Shown in pieces: positions 56,080 to 64,000 of a stretch of 64,000 nucleotides of DNA (positions are counted from its first letter, which is position 1; each line of letters starts with the position of its first letter). A program made the position numbers and the translations under genes. The notes beneath the pieces were generated by a model. The model did not search any database. It saw only the letters and a list, made by a program, of their open reading frames with translations, and was not told where the DNA came from. Origin of the DNA: Guadua angustifolia (taxonomy: Eukaryota; Streptophyta; Magnoliopsida; Poales; Poaceae); NCBI GenBank assembly GCA_036346375.1, contig CM070508.1, positions 38,770,862-38,834,861 of the forward strand, written 5' to 3'.

Positions 56080-58507
56080 AATGCGAAGGACATGATGTGC
56101 CCTCAAAAGAAGAATCGACCAGCATTTGCAAGAGGACCAAACAAAAGGCCAGCAGACCGATATACCATTACGAGATCGATCCAAATGATGGGGCCCTAGA
56201 AAGCCAAAAAAGCGGCGAATGCATTTGAGTATGTGTGGGATAGTAGCAGGGAGCAGGTTCGATCACGCTATCTTCTGGAGGTTGGTGACTATTGAGGCTC
56301 GCAATGCCTTGCTAACGGAAATTCTTTCATCGTTCAACATTCGGAAGAATCCGCTCCCCTAGTGCGACGGTATGCCTTTGCTAGCGGCGAGAAAGGCATG
56401 GAAGACCTTCAAGCATACGCTTTTAGTAGACTTCGTCAAGAAGGATCTGGTTCCATACTCGAAGTATGGGTTCATTGATGAGGACACGTGGGGCGTTTTG
56501 TTGGGATGAAGACCCGAGGCGAATTAAATGCGTCACGATGAAACAAACAAGGCCTTGCAAGCAAGAACACTCACCCCCACAGACTCGCGCTGCTGCGCTC
56601 TGCGGGGAAGAAGCGCAATGGGGCGGGGAGGGCGAGGAGGGTATCGCGCCATTTCCGCCGATCCGCAGATCAGCGTGCGGCGGCTAAGGCGAGCGAGTCG
56701 GATGCCACGTCCTCATAGCCGTCTCCTTTGTAAACCCAGCGGACGAGGAAATGCCAATAGCGCGTAATATATAAATCGAACTACCAATTTTACGTAATTA
56801 GTCCATGACTTCATAAGTGAAATAACTTGTCCGGATCTTGCGGTGGCGTTGAGTACACAATCGTGCGATGGCTCTTTTTCCCAGACGAGAGAAAGATGCA
56901 GCATCCATAGCCTTGGGAAACAAGAACACCACAGTCGTACAAGAGGCAAAGGGTTTTTGTTCCATGGAAAAGCTGGATTCGAGACGACTTCCACATATAC
57001 AAAGTAAGAAGAGAACTAAAAGCGGTGAGTCAAATCTTATAAAGAATTTGGAGGACAAGTTGAGAGGAGAGTTGAGAGAAGAGTTGAGGGAGGCGAGAGA
57101 AGAATTTTATGAAAGGATACGAATCCTCGAGGAAAGGCTCACCAATCAAGAAAGAAATCTTGCACAAGCCCAGTATGTCATAAGTCAGCCCCTTGCCCGT
57201 AAAACAGTTGTGCATCCGTTCCTCCAAGTGACATAGATGAACATAAGCGGGACTTATCTGTATGTGACATTAAGGTGGCCACAGCGGTGCAATCTCCAAG
57301 TGAGAATTAGCAATGGCACCGTTCCTCGGCAATTTGCTTGGGGCATGGCGTATCCATCCCCAAAGGGACCATGGTGCAGTACCATCATAGCGCGGGTTTC
57401 ACCAAGGTCAATGTGGGCGGGGTATTTGATAGTTTCAAAATTGTCGATCTCTGAAGCCGTAAGCAGCGAGATCGTGAAACTTGGGGATGCCATTGGCACA
57501 TTCATCCAATGGCCTAGCGGCGACATCTCCTGCTCGTCCCTTACGTCATGCAACAACGCGATGATCTGATTCGCCTATTGTATCGCCGTCGATCGGTTGG
57601 CTACCAAATCGGCGATCGTGAAGCGAGACTCCACTTGATGTACATAACGTTGACCTCTTTCTGCCCATTCCTCTCCGTGAAGGGTTCATACAAAAGAAAA
57701 GAAAGGCAAGGGCAAGCGAGAAGAAAGAAAGGCAAGAACAAATCGACTATCCATCTGCTGAGTTGGCTAAACAATACAAGCTAGAGAGCCGTTACTAACG
57801 AAAGGCAGCGTAACTTCATAGTATATCTTGCCAACAATTGCATAAGTGGTACACCAAGAAGCTGGAAAGCGAGGCGTGAGCGTACAACAAGTATCGGCGT
57901 TATGTTCAAGTATGAACATCTATTCAACGACTTCGGTGGGGGCTTCTTCACGGTCGATTTTACGGACTTGTTCCATCTCTACAACCTCGGCGCCATCGGC
58001 CGCACTCATAAGATCTTTGGACCTTGTAAGTGTGTGCTATCACGGTCTACATTAGTCTAATAGTGATAAATGTCCTCCAATATATATATAATTAGCCTTT
58101 GTATATATAGATACATGCAACTTGAAGCGACACGGAAGAAACTATCGATCGGTTTCCTCGACCCACATATAGTCTCAAAGCAAACAATGGATGATGATAT
58201 AAACATGGTCGAGGAATACGTCCGAGAGGCATTGCTAGCACAAAAGATAAAGAACTCATACTTATACCCCATAACCCGGGGTAAGTGCTACCACATGCTA
58301 TACTTTGAGTGCATCTTGTGCACACAACTCTGTTTCATTCATTGTCCATTGTGATATACTGTGTAGGTTTCCTTTGGGTTCTAATTGTAATTGAACCGAC
58401 CACAAACCGGGTTAAGTACCTTGATTCCGCATGTGGCGGAAACCACGACTTAGTACCTATCGCAAAATTACTCGGCGAGGTAATCACGTTTCCTCCGTAC
58501 ATGGTGG
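56080..58507 (+). pseudogene. Second CACTA gene: TnpA-like region with Ulp1-like cysteine protease segment
   Basis: Readable exon-like pieces: YEIDPNDGALESQ near 56170; FVKKDLVPYSKYGFIDEDTW near 56440-56490; a coiled-coil segment (SNLIKNLEDKLRGELREELR, 57035-57150); FGGGFFTVDFTDLFHLYNLG near 57935-57995; KLSIGFLDPHIVSKQTMDDD (58140-58200) up to a G|GTAAGT donor near 58280; and after a TGTGTAG acceptor the block FLWVLIVIEPTTNRVKYLDS (58366-58430) up to a GTAAGT donor at 58510. The last blocks match the Ulp1 (C48) protease pattern HWVLIVI...YLDS, but the catalytic His is Leu here. Frames are broken elsewhere, and the Cys end of the domain was not found. Such Ulp1-like domains are known in plant transposons. 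The role is unclear. Confidence 0.65.
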
Positions 58508-58510
58508 TGT

Positions 58511-59849
58511 AAGTTGTTCGAGGTTTATATTGCTATTGGAATGGCTTAGGCTAACCTTTTGCAATCTTGTAGAAGCGTTCAAACCGTGAAAGATTGGACT
58601 AAACTACTGACATGATTTGAACTTTCCGGTATCAGCTATACACAACAATTCTATTTCAAACCCCTAATAGTGACTCTAGAACTAACAGTAGGTTTTATTT
58701 GCGATGCCACCGGCAAGGTCGGGAAATAACCTATGTGGATTTTATGTTTGCCACAACATGCAAACCATAAATAAGCTAAAAAAATAGCGGTATGGTTAAA
58801 AGCTGCGTTGAATCGGTCGATTTGAGCAACATTAGAGGAAAGTTTGTTTCTTCTGCTCACGGAAGTAATAAATAAAACGGTAGCGTTCCATGACCTTATA
58901 ACTTCTGAGTTGTACAATTGTCAAATGGTATTCATTAATTGGAAAATATGTCCAAAACTTGCGGTTATTCTTGTTTATGCGATTCATTGTATTGTCACAT
59001 GATATTATCCTTAATACATATTTGCTCATCTTGAATGCAACAACTTAACAATGTCTTGCTTGTTGGACCTAGATGTTTTTCCCCACCCTCGTGAGAACCT
59101 CTATTATTTATGGTTTGTTGTTGAAATTTCCATCTACTTAGGTATTCTGCATCAATATTTACGAGACACGATCGATAATAGATGTTGTAATTGAATATCT
59201 GCACTTCCTATATGCATTGAGGCAACAATTTGTCCGATCGGGATAGACTTAAAATATAAACATTTGTAGCGCTTTTCTCCTTCTTATGATAATGTTGATG
59301 GAACTCGACTAATAAATCAACCCAAGACCATACTTGACATGGCGAGGTGGCGGCAACCATAGAGTGCTTGATCGAACTGACACCTTTGGAGTGTGTGATT
59401 TGCTTCATGCCATCTGAAGTGGTCTTCTTGAGTCACCGTCGTGCCACGGTGTAGATGCGGAGCGGCATGCTCTTGTCTTGGCGTCACCGTCGTGCCACGG
59501 TGGGAGAACATGGTACTTTGAAAAATTTGTAGATTTAGTTCATAGATTACTCTAGTTAGGCTAATTAAAGATTGAACAAATGTGATTGCAAGTCGGGTCT
59601 TCCATGCGGAAGGACTTTGGAACACCGACTTGAATGAAGAAAGAGGCGGGAGAAGCCGATGGGCGGTGGTACGGAAGAAGATAGCAACCAAGGGAACACT
59701 GTCCATCAATGTCCTCTCAAATCTCATCAAACTGTTCAAAAATCCAAAATCACTATAAATTGTGCTGTGCCTTGTAAATATCGTTGTAGAAATATTGATG
59801 GAAATTTGAAAAACAAGATAAATAATGGAGGTTATTGTGGGGGTTGAGA
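58511..59849 (+). other. 3' region of the CACTA without a clear gene
   Basis: About 1.3 kb, mostly AT-rich. 58960-59300 resembles 43600-44060. A 20-bp phrase GTCACCGTCGTGCCACGGTG occurs twice, at 59432-59451 and 59483-59502, and is itself partly palindromic. No exon of the second gene could be placed with confidence. Confidence 0.45.
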
Positions 59850-60170
59850 CATCCTGAGCGGTTCTTATTTGTAAATGCAGTGATAACTTTACATCCTGAG
59901 CGGTTATGATTTGAAACCGTCATGTGATATATTAATATCACGAGCGGTTATGATTTAAAACCGTGCATGATATTTAGCTATCACGAGCGGTTTTAAATAA
60001 AAACCGTTTGTGATACTAACATATATCACAGATGGTTTCAAATCATAACCGAGGCGGGTGGAAAACCGTCTGATGATCTCCTTCATCACAGACCTATTAT
60101 TCTTGACGGTTCACAAAACCGTCTCGATGGCGTTCTGAACAAATGCGTGATGATGATTTACGTAGTAGTG
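59850..60170 (+). repeat. Right sub-terminal repeats and terminus of the CACTA
   Basis: GAGCGGTTATGATTTGAAACCGTC-like units alternate in both orientations from 59855 to about 60125, then ACAAATGCGTGATGATG and the end CGTAGTAGTG at 60170. Confidence 0.9.
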
Positions 60171-60173
60171 CTC
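60171..60173 (+). repeat. Target site duplication (right) of the CACTA, CTC
   Basis: CTC immediately after GTAGTAGTG. The copia frame continues with CCTCGCCCTCGGCAGAATGG. Confidence 0.85.
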
Positions 60174-62440
60174 CCTCGCCCTCGGCAGAATGGCGTAGTG
60201 GAAAGGAAGAACAGGACTCTGGTTGAGATGGCGAGGCGATGCTAGATGAGTCTGATACTCCTAGAAAGTTTTGAAATGAGGCTATAGCTACCGCTTGTCA
60301 TGTTTCCAATCGCATTTTCTGACAAAGCACATTTGCATCGCACTTCTTATGAGTTGAGGTATGGGTGAAAGCCGGTGTTTCTCATTTTCGCGTTTTGGTT
60401 GCAAATGTTTTATCTTGAAGTCAGTAACCTAGATAAGTTTGAGTCTCGTGATTCGATGGTATCTTTACGGGTTACTCGACTTCCTCTAAATAACTATAGT
60501 GCAGGTTGTGATGCGAATAGGATCATAGAGACACGTGGCGTGACCTTTGATGAGGCTAGCCTGTGCTAGACACGATATTTCGAGCTCTTCTTATCCTTAG
60601 AGACCATCTTTGTAGAGGATGAGGATGATGGAGATGATGGTGTTCCACGATCGATCTCCTCTTCACGAGGTGCCTCTGTTTCCATTTCGCACCTCGGGGA
60701 GATCGGCCTTTGCCTTGAGACTCTCCTTCAAATGAGTGGCTCTATTCCTTCCTCTTCTCGCTCAAGAGGAGAGGCCACTACCATACGGTCCTCCTCGTCA
60801 CATTCAGCGTTCTCATCCACTTGAGCAGATCATTGGTGATCTATTTGGCGTGTTCGCTCAAAATCAGGCTTATCTTCTTTCGCCTTCACTCTGCCTTTGT
60901 TGCCTCTTTTGAGCCAAAGGATGTTACTCTTGCATTATCCGATGAATCATGGATTAATGCTATGCATGAGGGCTGAAAACTTTGAGAGGAACAAAGTTTG
61001 GCGGCTTGTAGAAACCCCATCTGGTCATAATGTCATTGGGACCAAGTGGGTGTTCAAAAACAAGCAGAGTGAGGATGGGGTTGTCGTTCGCAACAAGGCT
61101 AGGCTAGTTGCATGAGGGCTTCACTCAAGTTGAGGGTCTTGACTTTGAGAGACCTTTGCCTGTAGCTAGACTAGGCGATTAGAATCGCTTGCATTCTCTG
61201 CATCCCAAGGCTTCAAGCTTTATCAAATGGATGTCAAGAGTGCATTTCTCAATGGCTTCATTGAGGAAGAGGTGTATGTCAAGCAACCTCCAGGATTTGA
61301 GAACCCCAAATACCCGAACCATGTCTACAAGCTTTCCAAAGCCTTGTATGGACTTAAGAGCCCCTAGAGCTTGGTATGAGAGGCTTAAGTCCTATCTTCT
61401 CGATCATGGTTTCAAAATGGGTATAGTAGACAAAACTCTATTCATCAGACACCAGATTCTCATTTCCTTCTCGTCAGATTTATGTGGGCGATATTATCTT
61501 TAGTGGTTCATCTCGGTCTCTTGTGTCTCATTTTTACGAGGTGATGAGCACAGAATTTGAGATGAGTATGATGGGTGAGTTGAGCTACTTCCTCGGCTTC
61601 CAAATCAAGCGGACTCGGAGGGTACTTTCTGCACCAAGGTAAGTACACTCGGGACCTCTGAGCCGGTTTGATATGTCGATGGGAAGCCCGTGATGACTCC
61701 TATGGCCACCACCGCCGTCCTCGAGCCCGATGAGGATGGTGAGCTGTTGATCAAAAGGAGTTCAGAGAATGATTGGCTCCCTCTTATATCTTCTTGCCTC
61801 GTGTGGGACATACACTTTCTTTGTGTGTATGTGCGCTCGTTTTCGAGCTTCTCCTCGCGTCTCTCATCGCCAAGCGGTGAAGCGCATCTTCAGTACCTTG
61901 AGCTACCATTGATTATGGTATCTGGTACTCTTCTTCCTCTTGTCTATCCCTTAGAGTTTTTTCCGATGTTGACTTTCTTTGGTTGTAGGATAGATAGGAA
62001 GAGCACTTCGGCACTTGCCAATTCATTGGCACTTCTCTTGTTTCTTGGTCATCTAAAGCGGTCCGAGTCGCCTGATCGATCGCGGCGAGGCGAGTATGTT
62101 CTTTGCTGACCGATTCTTTGTAGCTGTGTGCTCTGGATGAGATCGACCTTGCGGGACTTTGGGTTAGAGATAGAGAGTGTTCCACTTTTCTCGTGATAAC
62201 ACTTCGCTATTTGCATTGCCAAGAACCCAAGCGGCACTCCGGACCAAGCACATTGATATTAGATATCATTTCCTTAGAGACCATGTGGAGAAAGGAGACA
62301 TAGTGTTTGGTTTGTGGAAGTGACCACCGGTTGGCGATATCTTTACCAAGCCTTTGGATAGCTCTAGGTTTGTTGCCTTGAGGAGTGAGCTTGAGTTGTG
62401 TGCCCTTACGGCCTTCGTGAGAGGGCCGATATGTATATTA
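60174..62440 (+). pseudogene. Copia-F pol after the CACTA: integrase end, RT, RNase H, decayed
   Basis: Directly after the insertion the integrase motif QNGVVERKNRTLVEMA is readable (60186-60235), then TACHVSNRIF near 60290-60320. RT pieces are NKVWRLVETPSGHNVIGTKW and FKNKQSEDGVVVRNKARLVA (60990-61115), YQMDVKSAFLNGFIEEEVYV (61220-61280), and VYKLSKALYGLK (61322-61357). RNase H and the C-terminus are fragmentary: HIDIRYHFLRDHVEKGD (62245-62310), then DIFTKPLD (62335-62360). Stops and frameshifts are dense, more so than in the CACTA transposase. Confidence 0.82.
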
Positions 62441-64000
62441 TGTATTATATTTTATTTTCAGTTTTCCTTTCTTACGTATTGCTCGGGTGCTATGGGTTTT
62501 ATTTTCTAGAGTTCGAGTTCACTTCACCTAGACTTGGCATGCCTCGGCATGGACCTCTCATCTTATGCTTTAGGATGCTATTCTCTTCTTCTTCTCGGTT
62601 GAGCTCACTCACAGTCTTGTAGGTCTAGCAGTGTTGGGCCCCTGGTAGACAGAGGTCATGTTTGCTCTGGGCGGGAGTTTGAGAGCTAGCTTTCCTTTGT
62701 CGATCATTGGGGAAGATGAGAGCGAGTTTGAGCCTAGTGTTCTCTGCTATCTTTTCTATACTCTATAGTCACCCAGGTTTGCGTTTCTCAATCTTTCTCT
62801 CCTCATTTCTGTATTTTTGGCTTCGATTGAGTTCTTGAGTTTCTCATTTGCCTAATTCGCTAATAACTCAATTTGAACCAAATTTGTGCTTAAAATTGAT
62901 TCACATGTTGAGGGGAGTTTGGGAATCTGTGGATGCATTGCATATAGATGCATTTTCTTTTGTTTTATGAGCTTTGTCTATTATGCAATTGACTCAATCT
63001 TCATGTAATGCACCTTGCTACATCTTTTGAAGAAAATCACTAGCTTCGAGTTGTCCAAGTTCATCCATCATGCTAAGCTTGTTAAAATTTGAAAATTGAA
63101 AGTTTTAAGCTGAAAAACTTGATGAAACATGTTGCTTTTTCTTGCTAAGTTTCGTCTCTAGAGGTATTTACCATGATTTGTGAAATTTTGGAGTTCTCTA
63201 GAGTCCCTATAGCAACTTGGGTGAAACTAGCTTGATCCATACTTGAGTCCTTCAAATTGCTCATATATGCTAAAATGAAAACAAAAATTGACTCTTTTGT
63301 GCAAAATTGATCTCAACACTTTGCATTCACAAGACTGCCTCCCATTGCACTTGGGATGAACTTGGAATGCATCGTGTATGACCAAGACCATCCTCTTAAG
63401 AGTTCTTCTTGAGATGGTCGAAGATGGCATGAGTCAATTACTCTTGAAAAATGCAAATAAACAAAAAACATATGTGGGTAAAGAATGCAAATTATGTCAA
63501 ACATTTGCACCCCGCTATGAAAATGAGCAAAATGTGCATTATATGGAAAATGAGCTCGAAGGACCTTGTATGCACTTCCAGATTCCCCAAAGTGTTGAGT
63601 AGGTTGAACTCTAGGTTTTCCATTTGATGCTATGAGTGGTGTTTGCTTCTAGTTTTGAAACTTTTGCTAAGTTTTGCACTTGTTCAAATCTTGCTAAAAT
63701 AAAATCTTGTACACAAAGCTTGTGAGCAAAATGAATTTGTTCTTGGAGACATCCTAGTTTAGTCATTTTCTAAATTGATTAGCTTGGTGTCATATCTTGT
63801 CATTATGATCAGTTGAATAATCTTCAAAGCTCCTTAGGTTGCATCTCATGCATACATATTCAAAGGGGGATAAAATAAAAAAATGACTTCTTGATGCCTA
63901 TATTGCTAAAAGGGGGAGAAAATGTAGAAAAGGCATCTTCAAAGGAAAAATTCTAATCCACCTTGGTTCTTATGATCTTTGTGACAATTGCAAATTTTTA
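62441..64000 (+). other. Non-coding 3' region of Copia-F
   Basis: About 1.56 kb with no supported gene. It has two purine tracts, CAAAGGGGGATAAAA near 63860 and AAAAGGGGGAGAAAATG near 63910-63926, like those before the 3' LTR of SIRE/Opie-type copia elements. The 3' LTR itself may begin at the window end or beyond it. Confidence 0.5.

Larger units (their letters stand above)
49677..60170 (+). mobile_element. 10.5-kb CACTA (En/Spm-type) DNA transposon
   Basis: The termini are CACTACTACA (49677) and GTAGTAGTG (60162-60170, inverted). The CTC duplication flanks it, and the interrupted copia integrase frame continues across the insertion. It has sub-terminal GAGCGGTT / AACCGTC repeats at both ends and a further internal block, a TNP2-type transposase (50746-53961) and a second gene with a Ulp1-like protease segment (about 56080-58507). 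Both genes are damaged, so this copy could move only if helped. Confidence 0.93.
44400..64000 (+). mobile_element. Copia-F: Ty1/copia retrotransposon split by a CACTA insertion, cut by the window end
   Basis: It shows an LTR with a strong TATA box, a degenerate primer binding site, gag from 46041, protease and integrase up to 49676, the 10.5-kb CACTA, then the rest of integrase, RT and RNase H (60174 to about 62440) and a non-coding 3' region with purine tracts near the window end. The gag with long coiled-coil and Cys-containing segments resembles the SIRE/Opie/Maximus group. The left edge of the LTR is approximate and the 3' LTR lies outside or at the very end of the window. Confidence 0.85.

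Noticed and set aside
63378..63602. 74-codon plus-strand open frame near the window end
   Set aside because: Low-complexity Lys/Glu/Asn composition in the non-coding 3' region of Copia-F, with no recognised motif.

Overview
The window looks like intergenic DNA from a grass (Poaceae) nuclear genome. Every recognisable coding sequence belongs to a transposable element of a type common in grasses: Ty3/gypsy elements with long LTRs and an extra upstream ORF, Tat-lineage gypsy elements with an antisense accessory ORF, a chromovirus-type gypsy, two Ty1/copia elements and CACTA DNA transposons. I found no host gene, rRNA, tRNA gene or CRISPR array. The organism call is inferred from element types only; no species can be named.

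Layout, left to right. (1) 1 to about 4,900, minus strand: 'Gypsy-C', a broken gag-pol, a broken ORF0, a primer binding site and part of an LTR. (2) About 4,900 to 23,421, plus strand: 'Gypsy-A', a relative of C, with LTRs, an intact ORF0 at 8,111-8,923 and a decayed gag-pol. Its gag is split by 'Gypsy-B' (10,183-17,942, minus strand), which is complete from LTR to LTR and flanked by a perfect 5-bp duplication. (3) 23,422-27,349: the 3' half of a copia element with its 3' LTR, which holds a solo LTR with a perfect 5-bp duplication. (4) 27,350 to about 34,515, plus strand: the 3' half of a Tat-lineage gypsy (RT, RNase H, integrase, antisense ORF, tandem repeats). (5) About 34,500-37,991, minus strand: the 5' half of a Tat-lineage gypsy (protease, gag, LTR). 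(6) 37,992-44,400: AT-rich non-coding DNA that looks retroelement-derived, a CACTA end and a segment resembling part of the large CACTA element. (7) About 44,400-64,000, plus strand: 'Copia-F', with LTR promoter, gag and pol, interrupted at 49,677-60,170 by a 10.5-kb CACTA transposon with a 3-bp duplication. This CACTA carries a TNP2-type transposase and a second gene with a Ulp1-like protease segment.

Target duplications, restored reading frames and element order give a relative chronology: B is younger than A, the solo LTR is younger than the copia LTR, and the CACTA is younger than Copia-F. Most premature stops in the gypsy reading frames fit C-to-T changes (CGA to TGA, CAG to TAG), as expected from long-term cytosine methylation. 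The most unusual structures are a 148-bp piece of Gypsy-B-type LTR plus a 28-bp inverted copy of local sequence in the Tat RNase H region, and the two Tat halves, which lie in opposite orientation and break at nearly the same point of the polyprotein.
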